In this document: positions 1 to 7,491 of the stretch, one piece after another
How the letters are laid out: every line of letters begins with the position of its first letter
Numbering within the stretch: position 1 is the first letter of the stretch
Origin: Bifidobacteriaceae bacterium
GTDB lineage: Bacteria > Actinomycetota > Actinomycetes > Actinomycetales > WQXJ01
Assembly (NCBI GenBank): GCA_031268215.1
Contig: JAIRXP010000107.1
Location: 1 to 32,811, forward strand
Direction of reading: 5' to 3'
DNA length: 32,811 bases
The notes under the pieces: model-generated
The model's input: only the letters and a program-made list of their open reading frames with translations
Databases searched by the model: none
What the model was told of the DNA's origin: nothing
Program-made: the position numbers and the translations under genes

Positions 1-5
1 CCCCA

Positions 6-908
6 ATGGGGCCGACGTCGGGTTGGGCGCCCACCCACACCCTTGTCAACCCCCCGGCCCCCGGGGGGGCCGGTCCCCGGGGCCGGCACGCCGGGCCCGT
101 CGCGCAGCCGGAAGGAGCGGGCGCATCCACGGCCAATGATGTGCGCGCCTTCTTCGGGCGTTTGGCGCCCTTCGTGCGGGCAGGGGCTCAGCCGGATCCG
201 GAACCCGGTGATGGGCAGGACTCGGCGGGTCGGGCTGGAGACGGTCATGAGGGCACACCGGTCCCCAAGGATCGCCAGCGGCCGCCCTGGAAGATCGGCG
301 CCGCCGCCCGGGCCAGCGGCCCCTCAATGGAGTATTTGCCGGAGGAAGCACCGCAAGCGGGACCCGCGGTAGCCCCACCGGCCCCGCTGGCTGGGCCGGA
401 AGTGGAGTACGGAACGGTCGCGGCGGCATCGGCGGCTCCGGTAGTGTCCCCGGCCCAAGGCGCGCCAGTGGCGGCGAGCCCACCGACGGCGCAGGTAGCA
501 CCGGACCTGGTTACGGCGCCGCTGGAACAGTTCGCCGGCCAGACGGCCGGCCCCGGGGGCGATTACCAGCCAACACCAGACCCCAGCCAGGAGGGGCTGC
601 CGCACCGGGTGGGTCTGAGCCCGCCGTTGGTAACTGCGGCCCAGAAGATCGCCGCCCTCAAACAGACCCACACCGCCAACGCGGAGGAAGCGGCGGCGAC
701 CATTGAAGCGGCCATGGCCGCAGCGGCCGGGGCCGGCGAGACAACGGGTCTGACCCGGCGTCAGATCCGCGAGGCGGAACGGACCGCGTCAGAGGCGCTC
801 CAGGCCGCGTCTCGTAACACTGGTGAGATCCCGTCGTGGCAGAGTTACGCGCCCCCAGCCACGCCGCAAGTGCGAATGCAATCTAGCGAGGAGGTGGAGG
901 AGTCATGA
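6..908 (+). CDS. Pro/Ala-rich protein of unknown function, possibly 5'-truncated by the window
   Basis: I do not recognise this protein. The frame is open to the left edge, so the ATG at 6 may be internal and the real start may lie outside the window. Residues 1 to about 210 are dominated by Pro, Ala and Gly, which suggests disorder. Residues about 215-275 are Ala/Glu-rich and probably helical, with a basic LTRRQIREAE stretch of a type often seen in actinobacterial cytoplasmic proteins. I see no signal peptide or membrane segment. Its stop overlaps the ATG of the next gene (ATGA at 905-908), so the two are probably translationally coupled and share an operon with the lipoprotein and the thioredoxin/TPR gene. 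Confidence 0.6.
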   Translation: MGPTSGWAPTHTLVNPPAPGGAGPRGRHAGPVAQPEGAGASTANDVRAFFGRLAPFVRAGAQPDPEPGDGQDSAGRAGDGHEGTPVPKDRQRPPWKIGAAARASGPSMEYLPEEAPQAGPAVAPPAPLAGPEVEYGTVAAASAAPVVSPAQGAPVAASPPTAQVAPDLVTAPLEQFAGQTAGPGGDYQPTPDPSQEGLPHRVGLSPPLVTAAQKIAALKQTHTANAEEAAATIEAAMAAAAGAGETTGLTRRQIREAERTASEALQAASRNTGEIPSWQSYAPPATPQVRMQSSEEVEES

Positions 909-1999
909 GAAACGAGCGAACCAATACCGTTGGACGGGCTCGGAGGCTGTTCTCCGACAGTCTCCTGGCCCGCCGTCGGCTAACCGCCGTGGTCGCGCTA
1001 GCGGTCTTGGCGGCGGGATCAATGACGGCGTGCTCACAGCCGGTGCCTCAGGTCGCACCGCCGCCCAAACCAGCCGATCCGCCAGCGGTGGTGCAAGGAC
1101 CGCAGATCGACCGCATTTTGCAGTCCCTGTCCGCGGACCTCGAAAAGGCCGCGGCTGAAGGCACCGCTGATGCGTTGACCGGCCGCATGGGTGGGGCGGC
1201 GCTGGTCATGGCTCAGGCCCAGTACGCGGCCAAGGCGGCCAGCCCGGATGAAAAGCTCGCTTTTGAGCTTGGCACCACCTTCGCTGACCGCCAGATCGTG
1301 GCCCGGTCACAGGTCTGGCCGCGGTCATTTGTCGTGGCAACCGATGCGGCGGAGACCGAAGCGCCGTTCATCTATCAAATTGAGCAGGCTGATGCCCGGA
1401 GTCCCTACAAAGTGGTCCTTTGGGCTCGCCTGCTGGCAGGAGCCACCATTCCGGCCACGTCTGTCACCGGAGTCGGCTCTGACGTGGTGGATCCAGGCTC
1501 GGAAGACCTGCTGGCGACGCCCATCGCGGCCGTTCAGGCTTACGCCGCCGCGAAAGACAACTCCGGCGGCGAGGAAGCGAAACTCTTCGACACCGCGCCC
1601 GTGGACGGGGTCGATCCAGATCCGGTGCGCGCCCGCTGGGGCGCCTTGATTGAGAGCTTCAGGGGTGGCGTCACGGCTCATCCTGGAGGCGCGCTGACTT
1701 CCTCTTCCATCCTGGTCGAAGGCTCAGTTTCGGCTCTAGCTACGAGCGACTTTGGGGCGTTGGTGTTTGGCCAGGTGAAATCGGTGGTTGAGATGAGCTT
1801 CACGCCGGACGAGGGTCGTTTGGTCAATATCCAGCGGCAAGGGTACAAGGGGCTCGGCGCGGCTACTCTGGAGATGAGCCAGAGCGCGCGCGTTGAGCAC
1901 TTGCAAACAGTGGTGCTGGCCGTACCTCCGGAGGGAGCGGATGGTCCAATCCGGGTTATCGCCGTGGCTGATTTGCCTACGGTCGTTGAAGTGAAGTGA
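905..1999 (+). CDS. Putative lipoprotein of unknown function
   Basis: The product has 364 residues and a long basic N-terminus (Arg cluster at 23-25), a hydrophobic segment at about 26-42, and a lipobox-like GSMTAC ending at Cys43. It is therefore probably exported and lipid-anchored on the outer face of the membrane. The rest is soluble and mixed alpha/beta, and I recognise no enzymatic motif. The start ATG overlaps the upstream stop, with a purine-rich GAGGTGGAGGAG just before it as ribosome binding site. The downstream thioredoxin/TPR gene follows after 7 bases. The pairing with a chaperone-like gene hints at an envelope or secretion-related role, but that is inference. Confidence 0.8.
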   Translation: MRNERTNTVGRARRLFSDSLLARRRLTAVVALAVLAAGSMTACSQPVPQVAPPPKPADPPAVVQGPQIDRILQSLSADLEKAAAEGTADALTGRMGGAALVMAQAQYAAKAASPDEKLAFELGTTFADRQIVARSQVWPRSFVVATDAAETEAPFIYQIEQADARSPYKVVLWARLLAGATIPATSVTGVGSDVVDPGSEDLLATPIAAVQAYAAAKDNSGGEEAKLFDTAPVDGVDPDPVRARWGALIESFRGGVTAHPGGALTSSSILVEGSVSALATSDFGALVFGQVKSVVEMSFTPDEGRLVNIQRQGYKGLGAATLEMSQSARVEHLQTVVLAVPPEGADGPIRVIAVADLPTVVEVK

Positions 2000-2006
2000 G
2001 GGAACC

Positions 2007-2930
2007 ATGACTGAGCGTTTCGCTGATTCGGCGGTGCCGGATCTAGGCAAGTCCGTGAAGGGCGCCCAAGGAGCCGCCCGCGGCTCCGACAGCCGTGCTG
2101 GCGCCCCCGGTGCCCCTAGTGCTCCTGGTGCGTCGTACGCGATCACTGTGGACGGTACGGAGGCCTTCAAAGCCCTAATGGAGCAGTCCGCCACCGTGCC
2201 TGTGGTGGTGGATTTTTGGGGGGAGGGGTGCGAACCATGCAAGGTGCTGACTCCAATCCTGGAAACGGTGGTCAACGAATATGGTGGCCGCCTGCTGCTG
2301 GCCAAGATCGACATTGGTCAGAACCCGGAAATCGCGGCGGCGTTTAGGGTCCAGTCGGTCCCAACGGTGACTGCCTTGGTCGAGGGACAGCCGGTGCCGT
2401 TGTTCGTGGGCGCCATCCCGGCGTCGCAGGTGCGTCAGTTCTTTGACAAATTGCTTGAAGCGGCGGCCACCGTTGGTGTGACCGGGCGGGTGTCCCCGGT
2501 GGCGGCAGCCGTGCCACCGCCACCGCCGCCGTTGCACCAGGAAGGGTATGACGCGCTGGACCGTGGCGATCTGGTGGCCGCGAAAGCGGCCTTCAGCAAA
2601 GCCTTGGCGGAGTCCCCGGCGGATCAGGTCGCCAAGGCGGCCCTCGCCCAAGTCGAACTGCAAGAGCGCCTTGAGGCCGGGGCAGAGGCCGCTGCCCGCG
2701 CTGATCAACCCGACGCGAGCCTAGATGACATCATGGCCGCGGCGGATTCGGCGGTCGCGGTAGGTGAATTCGCGGTTGGGTTTGGGCGCATTCTGGAAGC
2801 CCTGCGGACTGCCACCCCGGACGAGAAGGACCGTCTGCGCTTGCGCCTGTTGGACCTGTTCGAGGTGGCGGGCCCGGATGATCCAGCCGTGGGCCAGGCC
2901 CGGCGCAGGCTAGCCAGCCTGCTCTTCTAG
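2007..2930 (+). CDS. Thioredoxin-fold / TPR protein, CnoX (YbbN)-like co-chaperone
   Basis: The protein has 307 residues. A low-complexity Ala/Gly/Pro N-terminus (1-43) precedes a thioredoxin fold at about 44-150 with the WGEGCEPCK active site (Cys75, Cys78) and the cis-Pro segment QSVPTV. A Pro-rich linker at about 170-177 leads into TPR-like helices at about 178-307. This is the architecture of CnoX/YbbN proteins, which bind unfolded clients and hand them to chaperonins. E. coli CnoX lacks the first Cys of the CxxC pair. Here both cysteines are present, so redox activity is possible. GAGGG sits just before the ATG, 7 bases after the lipoprotein stop. A terminator-like hairpin follows the stop. 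Confidence 0.85.
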   Translation: MTERFADSAVPDLGKSVKGAQGAARGSDSRAGAPGAPSAPGASYAITVDGTEAFKALMEQSATVPVVVDFWGEGCEPCKVLTPILETVVNEYGGRLLLAKIDIGQNPEIAAAFRVQSVPTVTALVEGQPVPLFVGAIPASQVRQFFDKLLEAAATVGVTGRVSPVAAAVPPPPPPLHQEGYDALDRGDLVAAKAAFSKALAESPADQVAKAALAQVELQERLEAGAEAAARADQPDASLDDIMAAADSAVAVGEFAVGFGRILEALRTATPDEKDRLRLRLLDLFEVAGPDDPAVGQARRRLASLLF

Positions 2931-2938
2931 CGGGGGTG

Positions 2939-2959
2939 CTGCGGGGTCTCCCCCAGTTT
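2939..2959 (+). terminator. Likely intrinsic terminator after the thioredoxin/TPR gene
   Basis: Nine bases after the stop at 2930, CTG-C-GGGG folds on CCCC-C-CAG (2939-2956) with a three-base loop and one C-C mismatch, followed by TTT at 2957-2959. The T tract is short, so termination may be partial. The next plus-strand DNA is antisense to glgB, so a stop here makes sense. Confidence 0.45.
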
Positions 2960-3003
2960 GCTGAGAGACAGGGGTAACCCGGCAAGAACTCCCGCGGGTG
3001 CCG

Positions 3004-5196
3004 CTAGGCGCCCGTTGAGCCCGGCTCAGGCTCAAACCAGACCGCGCCTAGCGGTGGCACTCGGATCGATGCCGAATGCGGACGTCCGTGCCATTCGAGG
3101 TCCTCAGATTCAATTGCCCCCAGGTTGCCAACCCCTGAACCACCGAATTCCGGCGCGTCGGTATTCAAGATCTCCCGCCAAGTGCCGGCCTGGGGGAGGG
3201 CCAGGCGATATCCCTCTTGGGGTACCCCAGCGAAGTTGACCACAGAAATCAGCTTCTGGCCATCCCGCGAATTACGGATGTAGGCCAGTACGTTGTGGTC
3301 GGAATCGTCAGCGTCGATCCATTCGAAGGTGCCCGGATTGGAATCCTGGTCCCACAGGGCTGGGCGCTCGCGGTAGAGCGCGTTGAGGGTCTTGACCAGG
3401 GCGGCCAGGCCGGCGTGCGACGGCTGATCAAGAAGCCACCAGTCAAGCGACCAGCGCTCCGACCATTCGCCGCCCACGCCGAGTTCGCTACCCATGAAGA
3501 GCAACTGCTTGCCTGGATGGGACCACATGTAGGCGTACAGGGCGCGCAGATTGGCAAGTTTCTGCCACTCGTCGCCGGGCATTTTGGCCAGCAGTGAACC
3601 CTTGCCGTGAACAACCTCATCATGCGACAAGGGCAGGCAATAGTTCTCCGAGAAGGCGTAAACCATGGAGAAAGTGATCTCTCCGTGGTGGTACTTGCGG
3701 TTGACTGGATCTTCACGCATGTAGCGCAGGGTGTCATTCATCCAGCCCATGTTCCACTTCAACCCGAACCCCAGGCCGCCTCCTGTGGTGGGTGCCGTCA
3801 CGCCGGGCCAGGCGGTGGATTCTTCAGCGATCATGACAATGCCGGGATACCGCTTGTAGGCGGTGGCGGTGGTTTCCTGGAGGAAAGAGATGGCCTCCAG
3901 GTTCTCGCGTCCGCCGTAGGCGTTCGGGGACCACTGTCCAGGGTCGCGTGAATAGTCCAGGTAGAGCATCGAGGCCACGGCGTCCACCCGCAGTCCGTCC
4001 ACGTGGAACTCTTCCAACCAGTAGCAGGCGTTGGCGACCAAGAAGTTGCGCACTTCGGTACGGCCGTAGTTGAACACCAAGGTGCCCCAGTCTGGGTGTT
4101 CGCCGCGTTGGGGGTCGGGATATTCGTAGAGGGCTGAGCCATCGAAGCGGGCCAGGCCAAAGGAATCCTTGGGGAAATGGGCCGGCACCCAGTCCAGGAT
4201 CACACCAATCCCGGCCTGGTGGAACTGGTCAATCAGCAGACGCAAGTCGTCCGGTGAACCCCAGCGAGACGTTGGTGCGTAATAGCCGGTCACCTGATAG
4301 CCCCAGGAAGGGGTGTAGGGGTGTTCAGCCACTGGCATGAACTCAACGTGGGTGAAGCCCATGGCTTTGACGTATTCGACCAGCTCAGTGGCCAATTCGC
4401 GGTAGCCCAACCCCTCATGCCAGGAGCCCAGGTGAACCTCATAGATGGACATCGGTCCACCGTGTGTGTCGCGTTTGGCGCGGGCCTCCATCCAGTCCGC
4501 GTCACTCCATTGGTAAGCCGAGTCTTCCACTACGGAGGCGGTGGCGGGCGGGGTCTCAGCGCGGCGGGCTAGCGGGTCCGCCTTTTGGACCCAGCCGCCT
4601 TCGCGAGTCTGGATCTCATACTTGTACTTGGTGCCGGGTCCCACGCCCGGAACGAACACCTCCCAGACGCCGGCGGCGCCCAGGGAACGCATGGCGGTGG
4701 CGCCGGAAGTCCAGGAGTTGAAATCGCCAATCACCCGGACGGCTTGGGCGTCAGGCGCCCAGACTGCGAAAGAGGTACCGGTGACCTCGCCCAGGACGGA
4801 CGGATAGGTGCGGATCCGCGACCCGAGGGCGCGCCAGAGTTCCTCGTGACGGCCTTCGCGGATGAGTTGCAAGTCGAGTTCGCCAAGTGTTGGCATGAAC
4901 CGGTAGGGGTCATCGGTGGTGGTGGTCAGACCGCCGTAGGTGACTTCGACGCGGTAATCCGGCACCGATTCGCCTTCTAGGACGGCTGTCCAGATGCCGT
5001 CTTGTTCATGGGTGGCCTCAATCTTGGCGTCCGGCGTGACGAATACCACCGAATCCGCCAGCGGCCGCAGGGTGCGGATGGTCACGTCCCCCTCATAGGC
5101 GTGCGGTCCCAAGACCGAATGGGGGGCGTAGTACATGCCATGGGCGACGGCCCAGAGGACCGATGAATCAACGGGAAGAGGTTGAGGGCTATTCAT
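3004..5196 (-). CDS. glgB: 1,4-alpha-glucan branching enzyme
   Basis: This GH13 enzyme makes alpha-1,6 branches by moving a segment of an alpha-1,4 chain. The product has 730 residues, the usual full length. Residues about 15-115 form the N-terminal beta domain, the CBM48 module follows at about 125-215 (SFAVWAPDAQAVRVIGDFN), and the catalytic barrel runs from about 245. The catalytic triad is visible: nucleophile Asp405 in GLRVDAVASML, acid/base Glu458 in IAEESTAW, and Asp526 in LSHDEVVHGK. These numbers match the E. coli enzyme exactly. The ATG at 5196 has no strong ribosome binding site. glgE ends 80 bases upstream on the same strand, so glgE-glgB is a likely operon, as expected because GlgE builds the chains that GlgB branches. 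Confidence 0.97.
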   Translation of the reverse strand: MNSPQPLPVDSSVLWAVAHGMYYAPHSVLGPHAYEGDVTIRTLRPLADSVVFVTPDAKIEATHEQDGIWTAVLEGESVPDYRVEVTYGGLTTTTDDPYRFMPTLGELDLQLIREGRHEELWRALGSRIRTYPSVLGEVTGTSFAVWAPDAQAVRVIGDFNSWTSGATAMRSLGAAGVWEVFVPGVGPGTKYKYEIQTREGGWVQKADPLARRAETPPATASVVEDSAYQWSDADWMEARAKRDTHGGPMSIYEVHLGSWHEGLGYRELATELVEYVKAMGFTHVEFMPVAEHPYTPSWGYQVTGYYAPTSRWGSPDDLRLLIDQFHQAGIGVILDWVPAHFPKDSFGLARFDGSALYEYPDPQRGEHPDWGTLVFNYGRTEVRNFLVANACYWLEEFHVDGLRVDAVASMLYLDYSRDPGQWSPNAYGGRENLEAISFLQETTATAYKRYPGIVMIAEESTAWPGVTAPTTGGGLGFGLKWNMGWMNDTLRYMREDPVNRKYHHGEITFSMVYAFSENYCLPLSHDEVVHGKGSLLAKMPGDEWQKLANLRALYAYMWSHPGKQLLFMGSELGVGGEWSERWSLDWWLLDQPSHAGLAALVKTLNALYRERPALWDQDSNPGTFEWIDADDSDHNVLAYIRNSRDGQKLISVVNFAGVPQEGYRLALPQAGTWREILNTDAPEFGGSGVGNLGAIESEDLEWHGRPHSASIRVPPLGAVWFEPEPGSTGA

Positions 5197-5276
5197 GTCT
5201 TTAACTCTGGCATGAATTGAGCGCGGCTGGGACCAGCGGCGCGCGGGCCTCCAAAACCTGGCTCAAATGGGGCGCT

Positions 5277-7367
5277 TCAGTTTCCGTGCCCCACCGGCGT
5301 CACGTGGATCACGTGGCCAGGCAGGGCGTGAGGGTTCAGCCGCACGAATGGCCGGGCACTCCATTCATAGACATCGCCGGACAGTAGGTCGTGGGCCCGC
5401 AGGGCCGGTGCGGCCGAATCAGCCGGTGCGGTGAGCCCAAGTGCTTTCAGATCTAACTGGATGAATGATTCCCGGACGGAGGACGGGTCAAGGCTCAGCA
5501 CCACCAGGATCGTGTCGGCTTGGCAGTCCGGGGAATGCTCTGGGTCGAGGCGCCGCGAGAAGGCGATGGTTGAATCGTCAGAGGTGGGATGGACCGTCAC
5601 GTTCCGCAAGTGGTGCAAGGCGGGATGGGTGGCGCGGATTTCGTTGAGCTGCCCCAACAATCCGGACATGAAGACCGCCCGCGAAGAGGAGTAATCACGC
5701 ACCTTGTATTCGTATTTCTCGTTGTCGAGTTGCTCTTCGCTCCCGGGGCGAGCGACGTTCTCGGCTAGCTCGTAACCGGAATAGATGCCCCAGGTGGGAG
5801 CGTAGGTGGCGGCCAGGATCGCGCGGATTTTGAAGGCGTTGAAACCGCCCCGCTGCATATACGGCGTGAGGATGTCATGGGTGGTGGGCCAGATGGAGGG
5901 CCGCAGGAAGGATCCCTCCGGCCCGGCCAGTTCTTCGAGGTATTCCTCGACTTCCTCTTTGGTGTTTCGCCAGGCAAAATAGGTGTAGGACTGGTGGAAT
6001 CCAACCAGGGCCAGGGTCCGCATCATGGGCGGCCGGGTGAAGGCCTCCGCTAGGAAGATGACGTCCGGGGCGTCTTGCGCCACCTGGGCGATCAGCCGCT
6101 CCCAGAACGGCAGCGGTTTGGTGTGAGGGTTGTCAACCCGGAAAATGGTCACGCCGTGGTCTACCCACAGCCGTACGATCCGCAGGATCTCTTGGTAAAT
6201 GCCTTCCGGATCGTTATCGAAGTTCAGCGGATAAATGTCTTGATACTTCTTGGGCGGATTCTCAGCGTAGGCGATCGAGCCGTCTGGGCGGTGCGTGAAC
6301 CACTCTGGGTGCTGGGTCACCCAGGGGTGATCTGGCGAGCATTGCAGCGCCAGGTCCAGCGCCACCTCCAGACCGAGTTCGCGTGCCCGTGTCACCAAGT
6401 AGTCGAAGTCTTCGAAGGTGCCAAGGTCGGGGTGGATCGCATCGTGGCCGCCGGCACTGGAGCCGATCGCGTAGGGGGACCCTGGATCGCCCGGCAAGGC
6501 TTTGAGTGCGTTGTTGCGACCTTTGCGGAAGGTCCGGCCAATTGGGTGGACCGGCGTCAGGTAGAGGACGTTGAAGCCCATCGCCGCGATCCGCCCGATG
6601 CCGTCCGCGCAGGTTCGCAAAGTCCCGGACACCCAGCCGTCGCTGGGAGAGAAGTAGGCGCCAATCGAGCGCGGGAAGACCTCGTACCAGTTGCCAACCA
6701 GGGCTCGTTGACGTTGCACTCGTAGACCGTAGATGGCCGATTTGGTGACCAGCTCCCGCAGCGGGGATTCCGCCATCAGGCCGGCCACAGTCCCTTGGGC
6801 ACCGGCAGCCAAGCGGTCCTCAGGGCCGAGGTTTTGGTCGCGCAGGCGGACTACGGCGGCCTCGAGGACCGCCTGGTGTTCTGGCGGCGAGTTGGTCCGG
6901 GTGGCGGCCTGTTCAACTATCTGGGCGCCTTGTTCGAAGACCGTTTCGGTGTCCTGGCCAGCGGGGATCTTGATGAGCGCGTCACGGCGCCAGGTGGCGT
7001 ATGGGTCCAGCCAACCCTCAACGTAGAAGGACCATTCGCCCACCTGGTCCGGCACCACCCGTCCCTCGAACAGCGCCAGGCCACGGTTGGTCTCAGTCAT
7101 CTGAACGCCTGGAAGCGCCTTCCCGTCAGGAGAAACGAGCACCGCCGTGGCACCGGCGGAACCGTGCCCTTCCATGAAGACGGTGGCGGTGATGGGGACG
7201 GCTTCCCCCGGAACGGCGCGGGCGGGCCAGCGGCCGCCTTCGGCCACTGGGCCTACCTCAATGATCGGGATGCGGCCAATCCCTGCCGCGGCGGCAGCGC
7301 GGGGGCGCTTGGTGGGCGGGGCGGTCCCGGTCACGGAGTGGGGTGGTTTGGCTTTGCTTGGGCTCAC
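5277..7367 (-). CDS. glgE: Alpha-1,4-glucan:maltose-1-phosphate maltosyltransferase
   Basis: GlgE is a GH13_3 enzyme that adds maltosyl units from alpha-maltose-1-phosphate to the non-reducing end of alpha-glucan. The product has 696 residues, normal for the family. An N-terminal beta domain at about 30-130 contains the WSFYVEGW and PYATWRRDA signatures. The barrel carries LTPVHPIGR, Asp412 in IFRVDNPHTKP (nucleophile) and Glu441 in IFLAEAFTRP (acid/base). Their 29-residue spacing is the same as in Streptomyces GlgE. The start is GTG at 7367; the first 28 residues are low complexity, so an internal start is possible. It is divergent from glgP and followed by glgB. No treS/pep2 pair, the usual source of maltose-1-phosphate, lies in this window. 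Confidence 0.96.
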   Translation of the reverse strand: MSPSKAKPPHSVTGTAPPTKRPRAAAAAGIGRIPIIEVGPVAEGGRWPARAVPGEAVPITATVFMEGHGSAGATAVLVSPDGKALPGVQMTETNRGLALFEGRVVPDQVGEWSFYVEGWLDPYATWRRDALIKIPAGQDTETVFEQGAQIVEQAATRTNSPPEHQAVLEAAVVRLRDQNLGPEDRLAAGAQGTVAGLMAESPLRELVTKSAIYGLRVQRQRALVGNWYEVFPRSIGAYFSPSDGWVSGTLRTCADGIGRIAAMGFNVLYLTPVHPIGRTFRKGRNNALKALPGDPGSPYAIGSSAGGHDAIHPDLGTFEDFDYLVTRARELGLEVALDLALQCSPDHPWVTQHPEWFTHRPDGSIAYAENPPKKYQDIYPLNFDNDPEGIYQEILRIVRLWVDHGVTIFRVDNPHTKPLPFWERLIAQVAQDAPDVIFLAEAFTRPPMMRTLALVGFHQSYTYFAWRNTKEEVEEYLEELAGPEGSFLRPSIWPTTHDILTPYMQRGGFNAFKIRAILAATYAPTWGIYSGYELAENVARPGSEEQLDNEKYEYKVRDYSSSRAVFMSGLLGQLNEIRATHPALHHLRNVTVHPTSDDSTIAFSRRLDPEHSPDCQADTILVVLSLDPSSVRESFIQLDLKALGLTAPADSAAPALRAHDLLSGDVYEWSARPFVRLNPHALPGHVIHVTPVGHGN

Positions 7368-7491
7368 GCCTTAATACCGTACGGCAGATCGGCCCCGGCG
7401 GGTAACCATGGTGCTGAGAGGGGCTCTAAGACAGAGTTTACGGGTGGGTCGGTTGTAGGCCCGGCGGCCGATTCAAGGTAGGCTCGCCCGA
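7368..7491. promoter_or_regulatory. Divergent glgE/glgP promoter region
   Basis: This 124-base gap separates two divergent GTG starts. On the plus side, TAGGCT at 7479-7484 lies 7 bases before the glgP GTG. On the minus side, TACGGT (7376-7381 on the plus-strand scale) lies 8 bases before the glgE GTG. Both fit a -10 box placed for a leaderless transcript. I see no convincing -35 box or operator palindrome. Shared control of synthesis and breakdown genes is possible but not shown. Confidence 0.4.

Noticed and set aside
2931..3010. TPP-riboswitch-like string (GCTGAGAG, then GGGTAACCC and GAACTCCC)
   Set aside because: The conserved TPP core is only partly present, and on this strand the next gene is antisense (glgB). 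A riboswitch here would control nothing, so I treat the match as chance plus a terminator hairpin.
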